39,549 nt of DNA, taken from positions 1 through 39,549 of the forward strand of contig JANQGX010000002.1 of NCBI GenBank assembly GCA_028282885.1. The letters are read 5' to 3'. Source of the stretch: SAR324 cluster bacterium (GTDB taxonomy: Bacteria > SAR324 > XYD2-FULL-50-16). The notes beneath the pieces are model-generated. The model was not told where the DNA came from and searched no databases. It worked only from the letters and a program-made list of their open reading frames with translations. Both the position numbers and the translations under genes were made by a program. Positions 29,211 through 37,215 of the stretch are shown here, one piece after another. Numbering within the stretch: position 1 is the stretch's first letter; every line of letters begins with the position of its first letter.

Positions 29211-30341
29211 GTGGCCAACAGATCGCCGTTCCAACACATTCCACTTGAATTGATGACAAACAACGATCAGATCGAATCCATAACCCGCCTGGTTGAAAAC
29301 GCCATCCTGGATAAGGTATTTCCCTGTGTTGAAATTCTAGCGGCTCGGGGGGAAGAGATCCTCTATCATCAGGTTTTCGGAAACCGCATTCCAGACGATC
29401 CTTCCACTAAACTTGAAAAAAACTCACTGTTCGATCTGGCTTCCCTGACGAAGCCCCTGGCAACTACTAATGCGATACTGCATCTTTGTGAACAGGCATC
29501 AATCAGCCTGGAAACACCGGTGTATGAGATTATTCCCGAATTTGCAAACCAGGATGATAAAACACGGATCACCATCAGGCATCTATTAACCCACACTTCA
29601 GGACTTCCCGACTGGCTCGCTCTGTACGAGCCACGATTCGACAAACAACAGGGCTGGAATCTTCTCTTAAGCACACCGTTAATCAAACCACCGGGAGAAA
29701 TAACGATATATAGCTGCCTGGGATTTATCCTGCTGGGAGAAATCATCAGAAGATTGTCCGCACTATCCTTAAACGAATACTGCCGGAAGTATCTTTTCAA
29801 TCCAATGCAATTGCGGTATACCCGCTTTAATCCCGATCCGTTACATGTAGATATACCCATCGTTCCCACAGGATATTGTTCTCTACGCAAGGTGACCTTG
29901 TCCGGTATTGTACACGATGAAAATGCGGCACTCTTTGATGGCGAAGGGGGGAACTCGGGTCTATTTGGCACCGCTCAGGAAACTCACAAAATATGTCTTA
30001 TGCTTTTGAATAACGGGAAGTTCAGTGATCACCGGATCTTACCTAAACGAAGCGTTAATTCGTTATTTCAAAATCACAATCCGTCTCCTTTAATCCCACG
30101 TTCCCTGGGTTGGGATTACAAAACGGGCGAGGCGGATTATTGGAGTTGTAGTCATCAGATGCCGGACGGAAGTATCGGTCACCTGGGATTCACCGGAACA
30201 TCACTTTGGGTGGATCCCGATTCGAAGTTCATTTTCATCGCTTTATCCAACCGAGTGTTCATCTCAAGGGAGGATAATATCCCGCTGATGCAAATCTTTC
30301 GTCCCAACCTCCATCGACTCCTACTTGAACACCTGGGATAG
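29211..30341 (+). CDS. beta-lactamase-related serine hydrolase
   Basis: A 376-residue member of the class C beta-lactamase/esterase superfamily (COG1680). SLTK (78-81) gives the nucleophile Ser and the Lys. The second motif is Tyr167 in YSC where relatives have YSN or YSD, so the third residue is changed to Cys. GHLGFTGTSLWVDP is the C-terminal HxG motif. HLLTHTSGLPDW and FGTAQETHKI are family landmarks. There is no signal peptide or membrane helix, so it is probably cytoplasmic, which argues against a role in beta-lactam resistance. Esterase or peptidase activity is more likely. The GTG at 29211 has no good ribosome site, and ATG 29253 would still give the whole domain. It converges on the next gene with a 12-bp gap. 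Confidence 0.85.
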   Translation: MANRSPFQHIPLELMTNNDQIESITRLVENAILDKVFPCVEILAARGEEILYHQVFGNRIPDDPSTKLEKNSLFDLASLTKPLATTNAILHLCEQASISLETPVYEIIPEFANQDDKTRITIRHLLTHTSGLPDWLALYEPRFDKQQGWNLLLSTPLIKPPGEITIYSCLGFILLGEIIRRLSALSLNEYCRKYLFNPMQLRYTRFNPDPLHVDIPIVPTGYCSLRKVTLSGIVHDENAALFDGEGGNSGLFGTAQETHKICLMLLNNGKFSDHRILPKRSVNSLFQNHNPSPLIPRSLGWDYKTGEADYWSCSHQMPDGSIGHLGFTGTSLWVDPDSKFIFIALSNRVFISREDNIPLMQIFRPNLHRLLLEHLG

Positions 30342-30353
30342 ATCGAATTCAAC

Positions 30354-31391
30354 TCAGATGCTGTCCATCAGTTGTTCCGATTTTGTGCGTGGAATCGCGT
30401 CAGGTCCGTCCTTTGCTTTCTTTCTGAAGTTCGTTTGATCCTTGTCTTCGTAATCCTGCCGCATATACTTCAAAGTCAGCCAAACCTGCTGTGCATCGCT
30501 ATTATCCCTTTTGTATGCCATCACCACATTGGCTTTGGGAAATTCAATCGCAGGATAGTAGTAGTTGTTCTTTTTGAGTTCCAGGAAAGGTAATCCATAT
30601 TTCCTTTTCAGAAGAGGCAGCAGCTTGGCATACCACTCCGATGTCAACTGTAGCTCAATTTTACCCAGTCCGGCCTGGTCCAGAAGAAAAATTACACGGA
30701 TCTTTTCACCGGAAAAGACGAAATCATCACAAGTGATAGAATCCAGATCGCCATTCGAGGTCACACTGATATTCGAACACATGCCTTCGAGCTTGCTCTT
30801 GATATCAGCTTCAACTTCTCCAAAGTCAAATTTGTCCCATCCGCTCACACCACTTTCTTCTTCGTCATCCAAAAGATCTGTCCTTCTTCTTCTTTCATCA
30901 TCCCTGTTCCCCTTCCTTTCATACATATACTCCCATTCCCAGTTTCCCTGGTAAAAGAAAGTTGTGTACCGATACTCATCTCCGAGCCGATGAACCTTGT
31001 CTTTAAAAAGCAAATTATCCACCAAATTTGTAGAACCCGATTTTTTGAGGGCGGGCTTCAAAGTTACCCGGTAATTGAATTCGGGGTCGCGAATCAGGAA
31101 ATAGTCTTCGATATGCTTTGATACAACATAGATTTTGACCAATTCATCTTCGGAAAACTCGAAAAACAGTCTGGCTTTGATTGCACCTTTAAATTTATAC
31201 CCTGTGCAATCCAGTCTCTTAATCCACTCCCAGCGTGTATGCTGTGTCACTTTCCCGAATCGACACAGCTTGAGACCTACCTCTTGAATGGTTTCCGGCG
31301 ACTCGCCGAATTTGAATTCACGAAATCCGTCTGCAGCAAAAACCTGAAAACAGGTCAGGATCATTACAAACCCCCAGATCAAAAACCTCAT
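30354..31391 (-). CDS. secreted protein with two copies of an unrecognised domain
   Basis: A 345-residue exported protein. The chosen ATG gives a clean signal peptide (MRFLIWGFVMILTCFQVFA, cleavage near AA-DG) with AGAGG just before it; an ATG five codons earlier is less likely. The mature part holds an internal duplication. Residues about 22-92 (FREFKFGESPETIQ, then KFKGAIKARLFFEFSEDELVKIYV) match residues about 184-250 (WDKFDFGEVEADIK, then VFSGEKIRVIFLLDQAGLGKIEL). Each copy has two cysteines (43 and 62; 205 and 221) placed alike. An acidic/basic charged linker (about 160-183) separates the halves. The FG-S-E-I start is reminiscent of small periplasmic proteins that lack a known function. 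I recognise no family. Confidence 0.75.
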   Translation of the reverse strand: MRFLIWGFVMILTCFQVFAADGFREFKFGESPETIQEVGLKLCRFGKVTQHTRWEWIKRLDCTGYKFKGAIKARLFFEFSEDELVKIYVVSKHIEDYFLIRDPEFNYRVTLKPALKKSGSTNLVDNLLFKDKVHRLGDEYRYTTFFYQGNWEWEYMYERKGNRDDERRRRTDLLDDEEESGVSGWDKFDFGEVEADIKSKLEGMCSNISVTSNGDLDSITCDDFVFSGEKIRVIFLLDQAGLGKIELQLTSEWYAKLLPLLKRKYGLPFLELKKNNYYYPAIEFPKANVVMAYKRDNSDAQQVWLTLKYMRQDYEDKDQTNFRKKAKDGPDAIPRTKSEQLMDSI

Positions 31392-31572
31392 AGCACCTCT
31401 ATCCATCTTATCTGAACCGGTTTGGGATGGCGGAAATTAAACCCGGTTCATTACATTATTACCGAAATCATTTACAAACGGCTGGCTTATGATTATCTTT
31501 GGTTATCCGCTTTCGACTTAGTATTTCATCAAAAATCAATGTAAATCAACAACTAATGCAACAATACCGGGG

Positions 31573-32505
31573 ATGCCCGGTCGATTAAGTTCCTCCATGA
31601 CAACAGATTCTTCCGATCAACCCCTGGCAGCGCTGGAGCAGGTTATCAGACGTTGCGGAAAGACCACCAATTGGATTCGACTCGAACCCATTAATCAGGA
31701 AATTATAGACGAACTGGGCTCCCTGGAAGGAAAAGGGTTGTTTGAAGTCAAATCAACCTCATCGGACCCACCAAAGCCGTTTCCGGAACCTGCCCTGAAA
31801 CACAAAGATCCTGTTCCTCAAGCTGAAAATTCGAAGCAGCAGATAGCCGTTCCCACACAGCAAGAGCGAAGGGATACATCTCAATTAGACCTGAACCCTC
31901 TCAATGCGACGAATCTGGATTCGCTGCATTTCAGGATCAGGAACTGTGAGAAATGCAACTTGTGTCAAACCAGAAATACAGTTGTTTTTGGCCAGGGAAA
32001 TCAAAAGGCGGATATTGTTTTCATCGGGGAAGGTCCCGGAGAAGATGAGGATCGCTCAGGAGTTGCTTTTGTTGGCAGGGCCGGAAAACTGTTAACGCAA
32101 TGGATACATTCTATCGGTCTCAATCGGGAAGCGGTGTACATCTGCAACATCGTCAAATGCAGACCTCCGGGTAATCGAAATCCGAATGGTGATGAGATTG
32201 GCGCCTGTTCCCCTTTTCTTTACAAGCAACTAGAGTTGATTCAGCCGAAACTTATTGTGACCATGGGCAATGTTGCCACTAAGACCCTCCTGCCCAGCGC
32301 CATGGGAATCATGAGGATGCGGGGAAAGCTTGTTGATTTTAATGGTACACCACTTATCCCCACATTTCATCCCTCTTATCTTCTCAGGAACCAATCGGCT
32401 TTAGGAAATGTCTGGAATGACATGCGTCAAATCCGACAGTTGCTGCATCAACGGGTCCTTAATTCCCCATCAAAAAGTCATCCGCAGGAGGACGACTCTC
32501 TTTGA
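31573..32505 (+). CDS. family 4 uracil-DNA glycosylase with long N-terminal extension
   Basis: A 310-residue DNA-repair enzyme that removes uracil from DNA. The catalytic part (from about 115) has the family 4 marks: IGEGPGEDEDRSGVAFVGRAG, CRPPGNRNP and PTFHPSYLLRN. Four cysteines for a 4Fe-4S cluster are in place: Cys125, Cys128, Cys196 and Cys212. The first 110 residues have no counterpart in a typical 190-220-residue enzyme. They contain a short helix (LAALEQVIRRCG) and a Pro/Gln/Lys-rich linker; similar extensions are seen in other bacterial family 4 proteins annotated as phage SPO1 polymerase-related. The ATG at 31573 has GGGG directly before it and ATG 31597 has no site, so the start is uncertain. 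Its 3' end overlaps the opposite small gene by 47 bp. Confidence 0.92.
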   Translation: MPGRLSSSMTTDSSDQPLAALEQVIRRCGKTTNWIRLEPINQEIIDELGSLEGKGLFEVKSTSSDPPKPFPEPALKHKDPVPQAENSKQQIAVPTQQERRDTSQLDLNPLNATNLDSLHFRIRNCEKCNLCQTRNTVVFGQGNQKADIVFIGEGPGEDEDRSGVAFVGRAGKLLTQWIHSIGLNREAVYICNIVKCRPPGNRNPNGDEIGACSPFLYKQLELIQPKLIVTMGNVATKTLLPSAMGIMRMRGKLVDFNGTPLIPTFHPSYLLRNQSALGNVWNDMRQIRQLLHQRVLNSPSKSHPQEDDSL

Positions 32506-32668
32506 ATTTGCCAATTAGTTCAGCATCATCGGGAATCTCCACAAGTTTGGTAATTTTTCCACCCCGTTTTAGATAATCCTGAACGGCACCGTCCAAGTAC
32601 TCGCGATTAGGATTGAACCCTTTTGATTTTTTTCTTTTTTTGGATTTTTGAGTCAGTGTTCTACCCAT
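32459..32668 (-). CDS. small SutA-like basic protein
   Basis: A 69-residue protein starting at the ATG with GGGAG six bases upstream; an ATG eight codons earlier lacks a site. The N-terminus is strongly basic (TLTQKSKKRKKSK). The centre reads DGAVQDYLKRGGKITKLVEI, close in style to the AMEEFLSRGGKVQEI segment of SutA, a small Pseudomonas protein that binds RNA polymerase and raises transcription of selected genes in slow growth. The C-terminus is acidic/Pro-containing. It is shorter than SutA and has a basic, not acidic, N-terminus, so the link is a hypothesis. Its stop lies inside the end of the convergent uracil-DNA glycosylase gene. Confidence 0.65.
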   Translation of the reverse strand: MGRTLTQKSKKRKKSKGFNPNREYLDGAVQDYLKRGGKITKLVEIPDDAELIGKFKESRPPADDFLMGN

Positions 32669-33037
32669 TTCAATCTCCCTATATCGTGGCAATCCTGGCC
32701 CAACAACTCAATTTTTTGGCTAAAGCGGATTGTCGTTGAAAAATTAGGCTCCATGCCTATCAGGTGACCGTTATAAAAAACAGTAAACCTACCATCTGCT
32801 ATCTCCGTACCATTTCTGTTTTTTGTTGATTTTATAAAACAGTTTTAACCAAATCCAAGCATAAAAGGACATAAATTCAGCATATTACCAATTAACCTAG
32901 ATTGATGTGATTATCATGATCCGTTTTCAAATCCCTTCAAAATTGTCTTTTCTTCGAACAGGCCTGAAAAATAGCTGTTTCCCCGGATTTATTGCGTTTA
33001 CATTGTTCTTAACGCGCTGTTAAAATAGCATATTGTT

Positions 33038-33066
33038 TTGTTCGGAGATTTGAATTGGCATATAAT
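33038..33066 (+). promoter_or_regulatory. strong sigma70-like promoter with long leader
   Basis: TTGTTC (33038-33043), a 17-bp spacer and a perfect TATAAT (33061-33066) lie about 350 bp before the M16C protease gene. The gap 32669-33417 holds no gene I can support, so this promoter implies a leader of about 345 nt or a small RNA. No terminator hairpin was spotted in the leader by eye. Confidence 0.55.
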
Positions 33067-33417
33067 GGAATGATTGATTCTCGACCATGTCGTCGAAAAC
33101 CGGACGGTAAACCACGATTCGATCCAACGTTTCCAATAACCTATTTAAAAAACAAACAGTTAACTTCAAAATCAGCCATGACATTAGATCAAACCGAAGG
33201 TTGGTCAACTATTAAGAGTTGGATGTGTATGTATCGGTGTCATGTCAACCCGCCTGAATTGCTGAAAACTGGGCAAAAGAGTTTAGCATGTATGCTGAAC
33301 AGGACCCCTGATCTACAGATGGACAGCAAGAGGAAGGGCGTGACGTGATAACAAAAAAAATCATTCAGATCGAAGTTATAGAAGGCACTGTTTTTTAAAA
33401 CTTTAGATGAAAACAAT

Positions 33418-36405
33418 ATGATCAGCGACAAAAATAATCCCGATATCAGAGTCGATCAGGTAATCAATGGATTCAGAGTAAAGAAAATAGATAACCTGCC
33501 CTTGTTACACAATGTCATGTACCAGCTTGAACATGAAAAGACCGGTGCAGTCATGATTCACCTGAGCAACGATGACGACAACAATTGCTTCTCTGTTGCC
33601 TTCCGAACCACCCCCAAGGATTCAACCGGTGTGGCACATATCCTTGAACATACTGCCCTTTGTGGGTCAGAGAAGTATCCGGTGCGGGATCCTTTTTTTT
33701 CCATGATCCGGCGAAGTATGAAAACATTCATGAATGCCTTCACGTCCAGTGACTGGACCATGTACCCCTTTTCCACCCAGATCGAAAAGGATTTTTATAA
33801 TCTCATGTCCGTTTATCTAGACGCTGCTTTTTTTCCGCTTTTGAGCGCAGAAAGCTTCAAGCAGGAAGGACATCGATTGGAGTTCTCGGACCCGGAATCA
33901 TCCGCTTCCCCTTTGGCAATACAAGGCGTTGTTTATAACGAAATGAAGGGTGCAATGTCTTCCCAAAGCTCAGTCATGCACGATCGTATGGGGCGAGCAC
34001 TCTTCCCCACAACGACATATAAATATAATTCCGGCGGTGACCCGGAAGAGATTGCCAATTTGACTCATGAACAATTAGTCCGGTTTCACAAATTCCACTA
34101 TCACCCCAGTAATGCCTATTTCTATACCTACGGGAACCTCCCCCTAGTAAAATCACTGGAGACAATTAACAATCAAGTGCTTGATCGATTCTCTAAGATT
34201 GAGATCGACACCTCTGTTCCTGATGAAGAGAGATACGAAGGGCCAAAAGAATTCAGTTTCCCCTATCCGTTGAATGAGCAGGATAATGACGGAGAACGCT
34301 GCCAGGTAGCCCTGGCTTGGTTAACCTGTAAGATTGACCAACCTCTGGAAATTCTATCACTCCAGCTTTTAAACCTAATACTTCTGGGGCATTCCGGAGC
34401 ACCTTTACGCAAGAGGTTGATCGAATCGGGATTGGGGAAATCACTGGCCGATACAACGGGTTTTGAAGATGAGATCAAGGAACCCTATTTTAGCGTCGGG
34501 TTGCAGGCAGTTGCAGAAGACAACGTGGATAAGGTTGAGAAACTTATTCTCGACTCGCTAAGAGAGATTCATAAACAGGGAATTCAGAAGAATCAGATAG
34601 AATCGGCTATCCATCAGATTGAACTGGATACTCGTGAAATCAGCGGGGGCCATTATCCTTATAGCCTGAATCTGCTATTCCGTTTCTTCGGAACCTGGGT
34701 TCATGGTGGTGATCCGGTCACCGCTATCGATTTCGATGCGACCCTGGAAGAACTGAAATCCAGAATAGACCAAGGTCCGTTTCTGGAAAACCAGATGGAA
34801 AAATACCTGATTGAGAATCCCCATAGCGTTAAAGTTGTCCTGGTTCCTGATGTAAACCTGGAAAATGAACTCAATCAGAAGTTAAGCGCCGAGCTGGAAA
34901 ATCTAAAATCAAAATTGAGTGAGCAGGAAAAACAGGAATTGATCGACGATGCAGCAATGCTGAAACGCCTTCAGGAAAAAAAGGAGGATCTGGGTTGTCT
35001 GCCCTCCCTTGTGGTTGAAGACATTCCAAAAGAAATAAGATTTGTCGATCCCATGAAAAAAGGTCTAGGGGAGTTTGAAGTCACTTTCTATGAAAGGCCA
35101 ACCAACGGGATTGTCTACACCAATTTTTATTTTGAACTGACCGATTTTCCGGAGGAAGAGCGAATCTGGCTTCCGCTTTTGAGTTACTTGTTAATTAACA
35201 CAGGCGCCGGTGAATACTCTTACGAAGAGATGGCAGAGAAGATAAGCCTCTACACCGGGGGATTTTCATCTACACCCTCTTTTGAAAACAGTGCCGTCAA
35301 TAAGGGGGATTACCGGGAGTACTTCGTCATCTCCAGCAAAGCTCTGAACCGAAATCAGAACGAGCTGTTCGATCTTGTTTCATTGTTGATGGGACCTCGG
35401 GAATTCGACGAAACGGATAGAATTCGAAGCCTGATTGCCCAGCGGACAAACGGAATGCTGAACTCCATCGTACAGGTGGGGCACAATTATGCAGCGTCCC
35501 TAGCAAACCGGAAATCAGGAAGAGGACCTTTTCTTGATGAACTTTACAATGGAGTTCATCAGGTTAAGTTTATGAAAAAGCTATTGGCATTATCCGATGC
35601 CGATTTACAGCAGCTCAGTTCTCATCTGAAATCACTTTTGAGGCTGATCATCAGAAAAGACCAGCTTTCAACACTGGTTATAGGTGATGACAAGAGTATT
35701 AAGGAGTCAGAAGCTTTTATCCCGGTCTTGGCTGACAAACTTGGTAGCGGTGATAAATCGGATCTGCGGGGATTTTTTGGTACCCTTGCATCCGAGATTC
35801 ATAACTCATTGCAAAAAGAAAACGGGGCAGAGGCCTGGATGACTACCACACCTGTCTCTTACGTTGCCAAAAGCCATAAAACCATCCCCTATTATCATGA
35901 GCAGAGCCCGAAAATTCTGGTTTTAGCCAATCTGCTTAAATCCTGTTTTCTTCACGGGGAGATCCGGGAAAAAGGTGGTGCCTATGGGGCCATGACCGGA
36001 TATCAGGCAGACGAAGGACTCTTCAACTTGATCTCCTATCGTGATCCAAATTTAGCCAGAACCCTTGATATCTATCAACAGGCCTTTGATTGGCTGAAGC
36101 GGGGCGATTTTAGCGATCGAGACGTTAGTGAAACAATTTTGCAGACCTGCAGCAGCATGGATACACCCATGTCTCCGGCGGGAAAGGCAGTTGTCGAGTA
36201 CCTGATGAGCAGAAGGGGGAAAACCAAAGAGATGAGAATGAATTTTAGGGAAGGCGTCTTGAACTGTTCCAAACAGGATCTGATTGAAGCGGGGCAAGCA
36301 TTTATCGAGAACTCATCGAGCGTCGCTGCTATCACCAGTGAAGCAATCGTGGACAGGGATCAGAAAGCTTTAAAAGGCCAGCCTTTCAGCAAACAATCGA
36401 TATAA
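33418..36405 (+). CDS. M16C zinc metalloprotease, presequence protease (PreP)-like
   Basis: A 995-residue peptidase of the pitrilysin family, subfamily M16C. The inverted zinc motif HxxEH is His74-Ile-Leu-Glu77-His78 in GVAHILEHTALCGSEKYPVRDPF. The third ligand is Glu175 in VVYNEMKGAMSS. FTSSDWTMYPFSTQ is characteristic of PreP. A coiled-coil hinge (about 480-530, LENELNQKLSAELENLKSKLSEQEKQE) links the two halves, as in PreP and falcilysin. The C-terminal half keeps REKGGAYGAMTGY, the arginine/tyrosine pair of the substrate cleft. The family digests short unstructured peptides in a closed chamber. There is no signal peptide, so cytoplasmic peptide turnover is likely. No clear ribosome site precedes the ATG. 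The long leader is noted separately. Confidence 0.95.
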   Translation: MISDKNNPDIRVDQVINGFRVKKIDNLPLLHNVMYQLEHEKTGAVMIHLSNDDDNNCFSVAFRTTPKDSTGVAHILEHTALCGSEKYPVRDPFFSMIRRSMKTFMNAFTSSDWTMYPFSTQIEKDFYNLMSVYLDAAFFPLLSAESFKQEGHRLEFSDPESSASPLAIQGVVYNEMKGAMSSQSSVMHDRMGRALFPTTTYKYNSGGDPEEIANLTHEQLVRFHKFHYHPSNAYFYTYGNLPLVKSLETINNQVLDRFSKIEIDTSVPDEERYEGPKEFSFPYPLNEQDNDGERCQVALAWLTCKIDQPLEILSLQLLNLILLGHSGAPLRKRLIESGLGKSLADTTGFEDEIKEPYFSVGLQAVAEDNVDKVEKLILDSLREIHKQGIQKNQIESAIHQIELDTREISGGHYPYSLNLLFRFFGTWVHGGDPVTAIDFDATLEELKSRIDQGPFLENQMEKYLIENPHSVKVVLVPDVNLENELNQKLSAELENLKSKLSEQEKQELIDDAAMLKRLQEKKEDLGCLPSLVVEDIPKEIRFVDPMKKGLGEFEVTFYERPTNGIVYTNFYFELTDFPEEERIWLPLLSYLLINTGAGEYSYEEMAEKISLYTGGFSSTPSFENSAVNKGDYREYFVISSKALNRNQNELFDLVSLLMGPREFDETDRIRSLIAQRTNGMLNSIVQVGHNYAASLANRKSGRGPFLDELYNGVHQVKFMKKLLALSDADLQQLSSHLKSLLRLIIRKDQLSTLVIGDDKSIKESEAFIPVLADKLGSGDKSDLRGFFGTLASEIHNSLQKENGAEAWMTTTPVSYVAKSHKTIPYYHEQSPKILVLANLLKSCFLHGEIREKGGAYGAMTGYQADEGLFNLISYRDPNLARTLDIYQQAFDWLKRGDFSDRDVSETILQTCSSMDTPMSPAGKAVVEYLMSRRGKTKEMRMNFREGVLNCSKQDLIEAGQAFIENSSSVAAITSEAIVDRDQKALKGQPFSKQSI

Positions 36406-36432
36406 GAGCTTCACATATTGGGATATCAAAAG

Positions 36433-36456
36433 GCAATCCGCTGTTACAGGGATTGC
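36433..36456. terminator. weak hairpin between convergent genes
   Basis: GCAATCC and GGATTGC pair in a 7-bp stem around a 10-nt loop, between the M16C protease stop and the CheX-like stop. There is no T-run. It is a possible bidirectional terminator. Confidence 0.35.
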
Positions 36457-36475
36457 TCCTCACTCTTCAATCCAT

Positions 36476-37027
36476 TTAGTCAGGTAGGCGAATGATGAGA
36501 CTGGACTCCATGGAAAGCTCCAGGTGAAATCGGAAGTTCCCGGGGGTTCTGAACACCAGTCTGACGCAGGCGTGACCTTCACTTATTGTCGATTTGAAAA
36601 ACAAACCAATTGGGATGGAGACTGGTAATACAGCCGGAATCGTTGCATTTGCTGAGAGATCGTACTCTTCCTGAATTTTGGCTCGGACGTTACCGATGAT
36701 ATGATTAACCAGTTCACCAATTGAACTTCTGACGTCATCGGCCATGTAATGTGAAGGAATCTCTTCATCAGGCATCCCCATTGCCTTCAATGATGAATTA
36801 ACCAGCTCCAGAGCAGCCTCTCCTTCGAAATTCATAACCATTAGCCCGCTGTAATTGCCGTTGAAACTGACAAATGCTCCCAGGTCTTCGGAAATTTGAA
36901 TTGTGGAAAGAAACTGGGCGTTTTTCGACACGGTAATATCCAATTGACAGAAATTCTTTGTCACCTCTTGCACTGCTTTTGCAAAGAGGTTCGATACATC
37001 CAGAATAGAAGTGTTGGTCGGGTTCAT
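36476..37027 (-). CDS. CheX-like chemotaxis phosphatase-type protein
   Basis: A 183-residue soluble protein of the CheC/CheX/FliY superfamily. Glu105-x-x-Asn108 in SSIGELVNHIIGNVRAKIQ is the E-x-x-N phosphatase signature that dephosphorylates CheY-P. GAFVSFNGNYSGLMVMNFEGEAALELV is the preceding beta-hairpin and helix of the fold. Only one E-x-x-N motif is present, as in CheX. The ATG with GAG upstream (M10 of the longest frame, which would start at TTG) is preferred. No chemotaxis operon is nearby, so its partner could be any receiver protein. FliM in the same window shows the cell has a CheY-regulated flagellum. Confidence 0.82.
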   Translation of the reverse strand: MNPTNTSILDVSNLFAKAVQEVTKNFCQLDITVSKNAQFLSTIQISEDLGAFVSFNGNYSGLMVMNFEGEAALELVNSSLKAMGMPDEEIPSHYMADDVRSSIGELVNHIIGNVRAKIQEEYDLSANATIPAVLPVSIPIGLFFKSTISEGHACVRLVFRTPGNFRFHLELSMESSLIIRLPD

Positions 37028-37215
37028 AGTTTGCTCATAGAATGCGTGAATCAAAAACTTTTAATAGAGTTCTCCCACATTATATACACATAAGGATAAA
37101 CCTTGTCATATAACTTCCCTCAAAAACTGGAATTATCACTTGTTTTGATAGAAACCAACGCTCAAATTCACAAACAGATACAATGGCATGCTTGTTTTCA
37201 GATCGCAAACTGATC

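Noticed and set aside
33055..33348. 97-codon frame in the leader of the M16C protease
   Set aside because: It has no ribosome site, no recognisable motif and starts at or before the likely transcription start. It is kept only as a possibility in the findings.
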